From CBCYMI01 sp965183855 (GTDB taxonomy: Bacteria > Pseudomonadota > Alphaproteobacteria > Caulobacterales > Maricaulaceae): a DNA stretch of 64,000 bases. Below, one piece after another: positions 27,926 through 36,226 of this stretch. The notes beneath the pieces are model-generated. The model saw nothing but the letters and a program-made list of their open reading frames with translations, ran no database searches and had not been told where the DNA came from. Positions within the stretch are counted from its first letter, which is position 1; the number at the start of each line of letters is the position of its first letter. The position numbers and the translations under genes were made by a program. The stretch is taken from assembly GCA_965183855.1 (NCBI GenBank), contig CBCYMI010000010.1, positions 99,815 through 163,814 of the forward strand. The letters are read 5' to 3'.

Positions 27926-29167
27926 TCAGGTGTTTTGAATCATTTCATGAATTAGGCTGGCATGAGTTGGTTCTTCTGATTTTTGATTGATCAGCTTTTG
28001 ATTTTCCAGAGTATGTCCTATTTGAATCTGGTATTCCATAATGCTTTGAGATAGGCAATTATAGGATGTATTAAAGGCAGAATGCGGATAGAATGATTGT
28101 GGCATAAACTGTAATTTATATCTCATACCTGCAAGCTGATTTTGAAGACGTATAATGCTTTTTTGTTCGTCAAGAAATGGTTTGGCAAAACCAGTTAAAT
28201 CAGACGCAAGTAAAATATCTGGATTGTGATGTTGGACGGTTTTAGAAAAATCTTCTGCCCAGCTTTCAGGCATTTTCGGATCGTAAACATACCATAACAC
28301 ATCTGCATAAGGTGCAAATTGGCAGGCACGCTTTATCATATGTTCAAATGCAAGCTCTTGTTTAAGAGGAAGATAGCCAGATTTTGTTTTTTCTGCTGTC
28401 CAATCAATAAAGCGATGATCTTCAGGATCTGTATCATTTAAAATATGGCTGGCAGAATAAGCATTTGTTTGAGAAATCAGGATTAATGGAACCTCTAAGA
28501 CATCCGCTGCTAGTCTGGCTGTCATTAGGATTTTTTCATAATCTCGTCCTGGTTTTAAAACATAGTGACATTCAGGAAAGCATGTCTGTTCCAGACGATC
28601 TTTTAAATGGATGGCAGCAATGCCCGATTTTAAAAAAGAGGAGATAAATTGATAGAGTAAAAAAGGGGTTTTAAAATCAGATGAAACGGATCTGATCATC
28701 GGAATCAGCCAGTTTTTTTCTGATTCTGAACAAAGCCTGTTTTGATCTTTTAAAAAGCGATAAAGAACATCACAAAAATCAGAATGATGCGATTTATGGT
28801 CAGAATGATTTTGTGAATATATTCTTTCTGAGCCATGATATGTATAGCGAAAAGCATTATCTGTACTAGAAGAATAAAGCGTTTTAATCCCTGAATCGAT
28901 ATGACGAATAGCCTCGGATTCTTCTATAATATGAATGGTTTCAATAAAAGGATAAAGCTGAAACAAACTTCTAAGCTCCAAGCTGGTTTTTTGAGATATA
29001 GATAAATTGGTTTGAGTGAAATCCTGAGTTGACAGGATTTTTTCTCGAAGCTTGAACACTTCTTCTTGTGTGTAATTGCGCTTAACAAGAGATATAAGGC
29101 TGGCATGATTCTCTTGGTTTAGATTTGGGGGAGGGATAAGATTTTCAAATTGGGATTCTTGATTCAT
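27926..29167 (-). CDS. Isocitrate lyase family protein lacking the catalytic motif
   Basis: The protein (413 residues from ATG 29167, which has GGAA six bases upstream; a TTG four codons earlier is open) aligns with isocitrate lyase: KRNYTQEEVFKLREKI (family KRPYTxEDVxxLR), FISSFLKSGIAAIHLKDRLE, LMTARLAADVLEVPLILISQTNA, MIKRACQFAPYADVLWYV, and AGMRYKLQFMPQSFYPHSAF. Catalytic features are gone: the KKCGH loop reads Q-T-C-F-P (202-206 with the upstream start at TTG counted from 1 it is 198-202; only Cys is kept), the SGWQVAAD block is replaced by SSSTDNAF, and the metal-binding DAEAGFGG by SVSSDFKT. Glyoxylate-cycle activity is therefore not expected. The frame is open throughout, so it may have another role or be evolving freely. 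Confidence 0.75.
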   Translation of the reverse strand: MNQESQFENLIPPPNLNQENHASLISLVKRNYTQEEVFKLREKILSTQDFTQTNLSISQKTSLELRSLFQLYPFIETIHIIEESEAIRHIDSGIKTLYSSSTDNAFRYTYHGSERIYSQNHSDHKSHHSDFCDVLYRFLKDQNRLCSESEKNWLIPMIRSVSSDFKTPFLLYQFISSFLKSGIAAIHLKDRLEQTCFPECHYVLKPGRDYEKILMTARLAADVLEVPLILISQTNAYSASHILNDTDPEDHRFIDWTAEKTKSGYLPLKQELAFEHMIKRACQFAPYADVLWYVYDPKMPESWAEDFSKTVQHHNPDILLASDLTGFAKPFLDEQKSIIRLQNQLAGMRYKLQFMPQSFYPHSAFNTSYNCLSQSIMEYQIQIGHTLENQKLINQKSEEPTHASLIHEMIQNT

Positions 29168-29605
29168 AAATATTTCCAAAAGGAAGGATACTAGCTCATA
29201 TTATTTGTATTTAGGGTAGAAATGAATAAACAGGGTTATGAAGTTATGAGAAAAGAGGCATTTATTTAATTAAGATTATAAGCATGGTTTTATGCTGGCG
29301 TTATTTAGAAAAAATAAGAAGATTTTTGTTTAATCTAGGATAGAATTCTTTTAAAAACACAGTGGATGACAAAGAAAGATTGCAGATAATAAAGGATTTA
29401 AAGCCATGATTTCTGTTTGTCGTAAAGCCTCATCTATAGAGGAATATTCCTCTATAGATGATTTCAAAAAAGTATTTTATATTGTGCACTTCTTTTTATA
29501 ATCGCAATTCCAATTTCTGCTTGCAATATAATCTCCCTTAATTTATATGCCATTAATGGAGTGCAATCTTATGGAATACAATATCAGACCGTTTTTTATG
29601 TTTGT
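29168..29605. other. Intergenic region with a 32-bp perfect palindrome
   Basis: About 440 bp lie between the isocitrate-lyase-like gene and the L,D-transpeptidase remnant. Its one notable item is the palindrome at 29429-29460. No gene was recognised. Confidence 0.5.
29429..29460. repeat. 32-bp perfect inverted repeat
   Basis: The arm TCATCTATAGAGGAAT is followed directly by its exact reverse complement, giving a 16-bp-arm palindrome centred on AATATT. No T-run follows on the plus strand, so it is not a standard terminator; it could be a protein binding site or a cruciform. Confidence 0.8.
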
Positions 29606-30288
29606 TTAAAGAGGAGGGAGCTGTTTTTGAATATAAATGCTAGATTTTAGTAGAATATTTGCTTCAAACCAGATAGAATCAATAATTGGAATACGAATGC
29701 ATTCATAACTTGCGGGATAAGGGGGAACGCTTGATTCTCCGTGAATGGCATAGCCTCCATAGAAATAAACTGGATTATATAAAATTCCTAAATATGAGCG
29801 ATGAATTCCTTTAATATGACGCAGCGCAGAAAATTTTCCTTTAGGTGTTTTGGCAATTTCCTAACTTCCATCTGGTTTTTTGAATTTTTTCCCAGATCAT
29901 GTAGAAACAGGCAAGATTTTTTGAATTTCAAGATTATGATAAACGATTAAAACCTATTTTTTGAGGTTGATTTCAGTTAAATAGCCTGACTCTTTTAAAG
30001 AAGGAATAGGCGTTTTTGAAGTCTCAAACTGTTTAAAAACTTCAGATCCCAATATTCCATCAATGTGTAGAGTATTTCAATGTGTAGAGTATTTCAATGT
30101 GTAGAGTATTTCAATGTGTAGAGTATTTCAATGTGTAGAGTATTTTGTTTTTGAAATGCAATAATAGCATTAACGGTATGCGGTCCCATAATTCCGTCTG
30201 TTTTTTCAGGACTATAGTGCAATTCAGATAGGGTTTTTTGTGCTTGTTGAATTTCTGTATTTGAATATTGATATGTTTTGTCTAACAT
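29606..30288 (-). pseudogene. L,D-transpeptidase (YkuD) with peptidoglycan-binding domain, decayed
   Basis: On the minus strand, a peptidoglycan-binding module (IQQAQKTLSELHYSPEKTDG, IMGPHTVNAIIAFQKQNTL) is followed by a YkuD domain remnant: KTPKGKFSALRHIKGIHRS, YLGILYNPVYFYGGYAIHGE, and SVPPYPASYECIRIP. Intact enzymes cross-link peptidoglycan stems (3-3 links) through a Ser-His-Gly-Cys motif; here it reads Ser-Tyr-Glu-Cys. The frame is destroyed by expansion of a 17-bp repeat (30062-30146; the four extra copies add 68 bp, not a multiple of three) and by three in-frame stops between the domains (after INLKK, after LPVST and after PDGS). This is a clear pseudogene. Confidence 0.85.
30062..30146. 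repeat. 17-bp tandem repeat, five copies, inside pseudogene
   Basis: AATGTGTAGAGTATTTC is repeated five times (last copy with one change). Reading of the flanks shows that the gene needs one copy (NTLHIDGILGSEV is restored across the repeat when four copies are removed). Confidence 0.9.
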
Positions 30289-30680
30289 TATAAATCCTTA
30301 GCTTAAATAAATAAATATAAATAGCCAAATGATATAAATTGAGGTAATAAGGCAGGATTCTAAATCTGGAAGCGATATAAATAAAATAGATTATCTCTAA
30401 ACTAAAAATATCATAAAAAACAATAGATTAACAGGATAATCTTATAACTAAAATCCCTTTTTTACTTTTAACTGGAAGTTCTATCAGGATCGAATTATAC
30501 TTTAAAGATGGCTCTTTTTTAATCCAGATAGGATGTGATCTGTAACACTGATAAGCAAATCTTCAAAAGGGAAATAGAATCATAAAAACGGATAGAGAAA
30601 CAATAAAATACTCAGAGCAAATTAAGGAAAATCTCATATTAAAATAAAATCATAAAAACAGGCATATAGGGAGAAGAAAT
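30289..30680. other. Divergent intergenic region
   Basis: About 390 bp of AT-rich DNA precede the ThDP-enzyme gene. A ribosome binding site (AGGGAGAAG, about 30668-30676) lies close to its TTG start. I see nothing else. Confidence 0.5.
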
Positions 30681-32561
30681 TTGAAAACAGCTGCGCAAAT
30701 TCTTGTAGAAGAAATAATTGAACATCAGATCTCTACTGTATTTTGTGTACCAGGAGAGAGTTTTTTATCTGTTCTGGATGCATTTTATGATCAAGAAAAA
30801 ATGATTAAAATAATTACCTGTCGTCATGAAGCTTCTGCGGCAAATATGGCAGAAGCCTATGGCAAGCTTGAACAAAAACCAGGAATTTGCTTTGTCACCA
30901 GGGGACCTGGCGCCTGTCATGCTGCAATTGCCCTGCATACAGCCTATCAAGATTCCACCCCCATGATTTTATGTATTGGTCAGGTCAGTAGACAAAACAA
31001 GGATAGAGAAGCTTTTCAGGAAATGGAATATCGCCAATTATTTTCATCAACGACAAAATGGGTTGCAGAGATTAATACAGCTTGCCGTATGGCTGAATAT
31101 GTTAAAAAAGCATTTCATATTGCTCAAACTGGCAGACCGGGACCGGTTGTTTTAGTCTTACCCGAAGATATGTTAAAAGAGCCCGTGGAAGAAGCAAGTT
31201 TGATTTCTTCCAGTTTGGCAGTCAGACCATCTAATATTAGAAATATAAACTGTATTCAACATCAGAATATAGAAGAAACATCAAGCATAAAAACGGTTCA
31301 AAAAGAAAGCAAAGAACACAGAAAAAAAGAATATAGAGAAAGAGCTAATAAGATATCGGCTCAGAAAAATCTAGCTCCTCCTTTGGAAATTCGGGAATTG
31401 AACTCAAAAAAAACAGGAACGTGCCCTGTTTTTCTTTCTGAAATCAGACCTGATTTGGCGCTTTTAGATGTTTTTCTTACTCGATTAGCTCATGCTCGAA
31501 ATCCATTATTGCTTATAGGTGGTGTTGGATGGGGAAAGGATAACCTGCGTTTTCTTGAGCGTTTCGTTGAACATTATCATCTTCCAGTTGCAACTGTGTT
31601 TAGATCAAAAGACAGGTTTAATAATCAACATTCAAATTATATTGGAGAATTTGGATTTGGGGTAAATCCTGAACTATTAAAAGCACTTCAAACATCTGAC
31701 TTAATACTTGTCATTGGGGCAAGGCTGGATGATGTTACCAGCCAGGGCTATCAGTTTTTATCTTCTGGGCAGGCAAGAAAAAACCTGATTCATATTCATA
31801 TAAGTCCAGATGCATTTTCTTCTATTTTCATTCCTTCCTTGTTTATTCAAGCTTCTCCTACAGGATTTTTAACAGCCATTAATGAATATCAAGATACAAT
31901 AAAAGAGCAAAAAGATTCTATTCAATCAGATAGAATAATATGGTGCCAGAAATTAAGAAAATGCTATCAGAACTGGATTTTACCAGTTTCTGTCAATAAA
32001 GGAGTCAATTTATCAAAAATCTTTCAATATTTAAGCCAGCATACAGATAAAAATACGATTATTACAAATGGAGCAGGAAATTATGCAATCTGGCTCCACC
32101 GGTTTTATGAGCATAAAGCCATTCAAACCCAATTAGCTCCTTTAAGTGGTGCGATGGGCTATGGGATTCCAGCAGCCATTACTGCAAAGCTGCTTTATCC
32201 CAAACGAGAGGTTATTGCCATTGCAGGAGATGGGTGTTTTATGATGTCTGTTACAGAATTGGCAACCATTGTGCAATATCGGCTTAAGCTTTTAATAATT
32301 ATTGCCAATAATAATGGATTTGGAACAATTCGCATGCATCAAGAAAGCACATATCCCAGACGGGTGAGCGCAACCGAGTTACAAAATCCAGATTTTATGC
32401 GTTTGGCAAACGCCTATGGATTTGAAGGAATTCGGGTAGAAAAGACAGAAGCATTTCCAAAAGCACTTGATTTTGCTAGAAAAAGTCAGAAATCAGTTAT
32501 ACTGGAATGTTTACAAAATATAGAAGAAATCAGTCCATCAAAAACACTCTCTAATTTATAA
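30681..32561 (+). CDS. Thiamine-diphosphate-dependent enzyme, acetolactate-synthase-like (possible 2-oxoacid decarboxylase)
   Basis: The 626-residue protein has the three-domain fold of acetohydroxyacid synthase relatives: the PYR domain with catalytic Glu in CRHEASAANMAEAYG, RPGPVVLVLPEDM closing it; the central domain (NPLLLIGGVGWG, VIGARLDDVTSQGY); and the PP domain with IAGDGCFMMSVTELAT and IIIANNNGFGTIRMH (GDG ... NN ThDP-Mg site). A poorly conserved charged linker of about 60 extra residues (about 180-245) separates the first two domains. No small regulatory subunit or other branched-chain gene is nearby. Instead an aldehyde dehydrogenase follows by 83 bp, as in the cyanobacterial 2-oxoglutarate decarboxylase / succinic semialdehyde dehydrogenase pair. 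Substrate is uncertain. The start is TTG with a good ribosome binding site. Confidence 0.85.
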   Translation: MKTAAQILVEEIIEHQISTVFCVPGESFLSVLDAFYDQEKMIKIITCRHEASAANMAEAYGKLEQKPGICFVTRGPGACHAAIALHTAYQDSTPMILCIGQVSRQNKDREAFQEMEYRQLFSSTTKWVAEINTACRMAEYVKKAFHIAQTGRPGPVVLVLPEDMLKEPVEEASLISSSLAVRPSNIRNINCIQHQNIEETSSIKTVQKESKEHRKKEYRERANKISAQKNLAPPLEIRELNSKKTGTCPVFLSEIRPDLALLDVFLTRLAHARNPLLLIGGVGWGKDNLRFLERFVEHYHLPVATVFRSKDRFNNQHSNYIGEFGFGVNPELLKALQTSDLILVIGARLDDVTSQGYQFLSSGQARKNLIHIHISPDAFSSIFIPSLFIQASPTGFLTAINEYQDTIKEQKDSIQSDRIIWCQKLRKCYQNWILPVSVNKGVNLSKIFQYLSQHTDKNTIITNGAGNYAIWLHRFYEHKAIQTQLAPLSGAMGYGIPAAITAKLLYPKREVIAIAGDGCFMMSVTELATIVQYRLKLLIIIANNNGFGTIRMHQESTYPRRVSATELQNPDFMRLANAYGFEGIRVEKTEAFPKALDFARKSQKSVILECLQNIEEISPSKTLSNL

Positions 32562-32644
32562 GGGCTTGAACTTGTTGTAAACATATGTCATGCCAGCAAG
32601 GTAAAGTTTAACTAAATTAAAAAGCAATCATTGAGGCTAGCTAT

Positions 32645-34075
32645 ATGAAACAGAATTTTATTGCAGGAAAATGGGTTGATACAGCTCATTCTGTTAAAAG
32701 TATAAATCCTTCAAATCTGGAAGAAACCATTGGTATATATGCCCAAGGTGGAAAAGAGGATGTAGATCAGGCAGTAAACGCAGCTCAAAAGGCTCAAAAA
32801 TCATGGGCAGAAACCAGTATTCAGGCAAGATCTGATTTTCTTGATCGTGTTGGAAATGTTTTAATGGAACGCTCTGAAAGCATTGGAAGAATGCTTTCCA
32901 GAGATGAAGGAAAAACATTGGTAGAAGGCATTGGAGAAACGGTTCGTGCCGCTCAGATTATGAAATATTTTGCAGGAGAAGCACTTAGGATTAAAGGAGT
33001 TCATCTTCCTTCTGTTCGTCCTGGAATTGATGTAGAAATTCATAGAGAGCCTGTCGGTGTGATTGGCGTGATTACACCTTGGAATTTTCCAATTGCAATT
33101 CCTGTCTGGAAAATTGCACCCGCGCTTGCCTATGGAAATAGTGTTGTGTTCAAGCCTGCGGAATTAGTGCCTGCCTGTGCCTGGATTTTAGTTGATATTC
33201 TAAGAGAATGTGGTCTTCCTGAAGGAGTTGTTAATCTGGTTATGGGCAAAGGATCTGAGGTTGGACAAGCCATGATTGATCATGAAGGTATTCAGGCTGT
33301 GAGCTTTACAGGTTCTGTTGTTACAGGACGTGAAATTGCCAAAAGCTGTGCCGCTCTTGGTAAGAAGGTTCAATGTGAAATGGGGGGTAAGAATCCATTA
33401 ATTGTCTTAAAGGATGCAGACTTAAAAGCTGCGGTTAATGGCGCGATTAATGGTGCTTTTTTCTCGACAGGACAAAGGTGTACTGCCTCGTCCAGAATTC
33501 TGGTGGAAGATCAGATTTATGATTCATTTAGCGAACAATTCATTCAATCTATGAATCAGTTAACTGTTGGAGATGCGCTTGATTCTGAAACAAAAATTGG
33601 TCCTGTTATTGATGATCGACAATTAAAAATAGATCTTGATTATATTGCGCTTGCCAAACAAGAGGGATGTGAGGTTATTGGAGGGGCGTATATGGAAGAA
33701 AAAAACCATAAAAAAGGCTATTATTTACATCCTGTGACTTTTTTAAAGGCAAAAAATCAAATGCGGATTGCTCAGGAAGAAATTTTTGGTCCTTGTGCGG
33801 CATTGCTTAAAGTTTCTGATTTTGAAGATGCAATAGAGCAAGCAAATGATATAAAATTTGGTCTATCTGCAGGGATTTATACCAATGATTTAACCAAAGC
33901 AAGAGCCTTTAAAAAACGTTCCAGGGCTGGAATGGTAATGGTTAATCAACCAACGGCAGGCGTTGATCCTCATGCGCCTTTTGGGGGAATAAAATCATCC
34001 TCTTATGGCGCAAGAGAGCAAGGATTTGCAGCCATAGAATTTTATACCAATATGAAAACTGCCTATATTGGCTAG
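32645..34075 (+). CDS. NAD(P)-dependent aldehyde dehydrogenase (succinate or 2-oxoglutarate semialdehyde type)
   Basis: The 476-residue protein belongs to the aldehyde dehydrogenase superfamily: GVIGVITPWNFPIAIPVWKI with the catalytic Asn, GNSVVFKPAEL, the cofactor loop FTGSVVTGREI, the general-base Glu in CEMGGKNPLIV, nucleophilic Cys in GQRCTASSR and EEIFGPCAALLKV. The overall look is that of succinate-semialdehyde and 2-oxoglutarate-semialdehyde dehydrogenases. It is co-directional with the ThDP enzyme (83 bp gap) and followed by a strong terminator, so the pair probably forms one transcript. Together they could convert a 2-oxoacid to the corresponding acid via the aldehyde. Confidence 0.9.
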   Translation: MKQNFIAGKWVDTAHSVKSINPSNLEETIGIYAQGGKEDVDQAVNAAQKAQKSWAETSIQARSDFLDRVGNVLMERSESIGRMLSRDEGKTLVEGIGETVRAAQIMKYFAGEALRIKGVHLPSVRPGIDVEIHREPVGVIGVITPWNFPIAIPVWKIAPALAYGNSVVFKPAELVPACAWILVDILRECGLPEGVVNLVMGKGSEVGQAMIDHEGIQAVSFTGSVVTGREIAKSCAALGKKVQCEMGGKNPLIVLKDADLKAAVNGAINGAFFSTGQRCTASSRILVEDQIYDSFSEQFIQSMNQLTVGDALDSETKIGPVIDDRQLKIDLDYIALAKQEGCEVIGGAYMEEKNHKKGYYLHPVTFLKAKNQMRIAQEEIFGPCAALLKVSDFEDAIEQANDIKFGLSAGIYTNDLTKARAFKKRSRAGMVMVNQPTAGVDPHAPFGGIKSSSYGAREQGFAAIEFYTNMKTAYIG

Positions 34076-34086
34076 AATAATTTGGT

Positions 34087-34124
34087 CAAAAAGGGGGCAA
34101 TAAACTGGTTTGTCCCCCTTTTTG
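34087..34124 (+). terminator. Intrinsic terminator after the aldehyde dehydrogenase gene
   Basis: The arms CAAAAAGGGGG (34087-34097) and CCCCCTTTTTG (34114-34124) pair perfectly, ending in a T5 run. It lies 12 bp after the stop codon. Confidence 0.9.
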
Positions 34125-34168
34125 TGCTAAAGAAAAGAATGAAAATAGAGATTTAAATATGCGAGATT

Positions 34169-34652
34169 AGAAGGCTTGTTTGCTCTGGTTGAGCCTGGAA
34201 TAAATACCCTAAAATTTCTAAAATAGATTTTTCTGAAAACCTTTAATAGATTTCTCTAAAACATTTCAAGAGCGTGCATATATACAAGACAGGTTTTCAA
34301 TCCTGTTTGTTTGAAAGATGGACGTAAATAAAATCTTGAACCCTTTAAAAAAGATAAAAAAGAGAGCTTAACCCCTATTATGGAGAGAGACCATGAGTGA
34401 TTCTTTATTTAGAAGGCTTATTTGCTCTGATTGAGCCTGGAATAAATACCCTAAAATTTCTAAAATAGATTTCTCTGAAAACCTTTAATAGATTTCTCTA
34501 AAACATTTCAAGAGCGTGCATATATGCAAGACAGGATTTCCATTTCTGTTTGTTTGAAAGATGGACTTGAATAAAATCTTGAACCCTTTAAAAAAGATAA
34601 AAGAGAGAGCTTAACCCCTATTATGGAGAGAGACCATGAGCAATTCCCTATT
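34169..34652. repeat. Tandem duplication of the kbl leader and start (two 242-bp units)
   Basis: Unit 1 (34169-34410) and unit 2 (34411-34652) abut directly and share nearly all bases, including CTGGAATAAATACCCTAAAA, an imperfect CAGG...CCTG hairpin, the ribosome binding site ATGGAGAGAG and a start codon with five kbl codons (MSDSLF versus MSNSLF). In unit 1 the start leads into the second unit and stops after 13 codons (34393-34434), creating a small upstream open frame ahead of kbl. Confidence 0.9.
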
Positions 34653-35841
34653 TAAGCAGCATATCAAACAGAGCTTGGAACAGATTAAACAATCCAGGCT
34701 TTATAAACAGGAAACGCCTTTATTAAGCGCTCAATCTGCTCAAATCAAAATGAGTGTTAAGGGTCAGGAATCCTCTTTCTTGAATCTTTGTGCAAATAAT
34801 TATCTCGGTCTTGCCAATCATCCTGAAATTATTAAGGCAAGTAAATCAGCTCTGGATGATATGGGCTATGGCATGGCATCTGCTCGTTTTTTATGTGGCA
34901 CACATCAAATTCATCGTAAGCTGGAAAAGAAAATTGCAGCTTTTTCAGGGTTTGATGATGCAATTTTATTTGCAGCCTGTTTTGATGCAAATGGAGGCGT
35001 TTTTGAGCCTTTATTTACAAAAGAAGATGCGATTATTTCAGATTCTCTTAATCATGCTTCTATTATTGACGGAATCAGACTTTGTAAGGCTCAGCGTTTT
35101 CGCTATCAAAACAGAAATCTTCAGGATTTAGAAGCGCAGTTAAAAAAAGCAGATCAGCAGGCACGCTTTAAACTAATTGTAACAGATGGTGTTTTTTCAA
35201 TGGATGGCACGATTGCTCCTTTAAAAGAAATCTCAAAGCTTGCAGATCAATATCAGGCATTGATCATGGTAGATGATTGTCACGCAAGCGGATTTATGGG
35301 AGAAAATGGAAAGGGAACAGCTTCTTTTTGTGGTGTGGATGGGAAAGTCGATATTTTGACGGGCACATTGGGTAAGGCATTAGGAGGAGCAATGGGAGGC
35401 TATATTTGTTCCAGCCAGGCAATTATTAATCTGTTAAGACAAAAGGCAAGACCTTATTTATTTTCCAATGCATTGGCGCCTTCATTGGTTCAAGGTGCGA
35501 TAACGGCTTTGGAAATTATAGAAAAAGAAGGGGCACACTTAACTCAGAAATTATTCGAAAATACACACAGATTCAGACAAGGATTAACTCATTTGGGATT
35601 TACCTTATTAGACGGGGAACATCCCATTATTCCAATTATGTTTTCAGATGAACACATTGCTCAGCAAATGGCTGAAACCTTATTTGAAAAAGGCGTTTAT
35701 GTTGTTAGTCTTGCATATCCAGTTGTGCCTAAAGGAAAAGCAAGAATCCGAACACAAATGTCTGCTGAATATACAAAAGAACAGATTAATATTGCTCTTT
35801 CATGTTTTGAAAAAGCAGGAAAAAAACTGGGAGTTATCTAA
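34636..35841 (+). CDS. kbl: Glycine C-acetyltransferase (2-amino-3-ketobutyrate CoA ligase)
   Basis: Kbl cleaves 2-amino-3-ketobutyrate with CoA to glycine and acetyl-CoA, the second step of threonine catabolism. The 401-residue alpha-oxoamine synthase has LNLCANNYLGLANHPEI, the GYGMASARFLCGTHQ segment, DSLNHASIIDGIRL, VDDCHASGFMG and the PLP Lys in TGTLGKALGGAMGG, followed by RPYLFSNALAP. ATG 34636 has GGAGAGAG upstream. Its leader is tandemly duplicated. tdh, encoding the preceding enzyme, lies 385 bp downstream, the usual kbl-tdh order, though the wide gap is unusual. Confidence 0.95.
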   Translation: MSNSLFKQHIKQSLEQIKQSRLYKQETPLLSAQSAQIKMSVKGQESSFLNLCANNYLGLANHPEIIKASKSALDDMGYGMASARFLCGTHQIHRKLEKKIAAFSGFDDAILFAACFDANGGVFEPLFTKEDAIISDSLNHASIIDGIRLCKAQRFRYQNRNLQDLEAQLKKADQQARFKLIVTDGVFSMDGTIAPLKEISKLADQYQALIMVDDCHASGFMGENGKGTASFCGVDGKVDILTGTLGKALGGAMGGYICSSQAIINLLRQKARPYLFSNALAPSLVQGAITALEIIEKEGAHLTQKLFENTHRFRQGLTHLGFTLLDGEHPIIPIMFSDEHIAQQMAETLFEKGVYVVSLAYPVVPKGKARIRTQMSAEYTKEQINIALSCFEKAGKKLGVI

Positions 35842-36226
35842 AAAATATTATGTATGTGATAGTCTAAAAACACAAGAAAATCTAAGAAAGAAATCATCTG
35901 CTGAAAATCTGGAGAAAACGAATCCGTTAAAAAATCAGAAAGCTCTAAAAAAGGACGATCAACTAAAAAATAAACCTGCATAGCAGATATAATCTGTTCT
36001 CGATTATGATTGATTTATATGGATGATTTCCTGTAACCTGTTATTTCTGTCTGTTGGAGAAAAAAGAGAAAGGAAATACAATATGGTAAAAAACCAGCTC
36101 TATTCGAAGACAAGCAGGATTGTTTTTATTAACCAGGGTTGTTTATTAAATCCTGAGAGAAGTTCAGGAAAAATCTATCCTGTATTATCTTCAATATAAT
36201 CTTATAGCGCAGGAGTAAAATATTTT
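35842..36226. other. Spacer between kbl and tdh
   Basis: The 385 bp hold a Lys/Asn-coding AT-rich stretch in a frame overlapping the end of kbl (no start or ribosome binding site of its own), and a short frame at 36083-36199 described separately. No terminator was recognised. Confidence 0.45.
36083..36199 (+). CDS. Possible 38-residue small protein upstream of tdh
   Basis: ATG 36083 follows AAAGGAA by six bases and opens a 38-codon frame ending at TAA 36197-36199, 27 bp before tdh. The peptide starts MVKNQLYSKTSRIVF and has no recognised domain or membrane helix. The good ribosome binding site is the only support; it may be chance or a leader peptide. Confidence 0.25.
   Translation: MVKNQLYSKTSRIVFINQGCLLNPERSSGKIYPVLSSI

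Noticed and set aside
34169..34635. Glycine riboswitch upstream of kbl
   Set aside because: The tandem arrangement is suggestive, but the units are simple 242-bp duplications including the start codon and lack the glycine aptamer core motifs.
35648..35983. 111-codon frame overlapping the end of kbl
   Set aside because: It is mostly an out-of-frame shadow of kbl, which ends normally (KKLGVI). The tail past kbl is Lys/Asn-rich as expected from AT-rich DNA.
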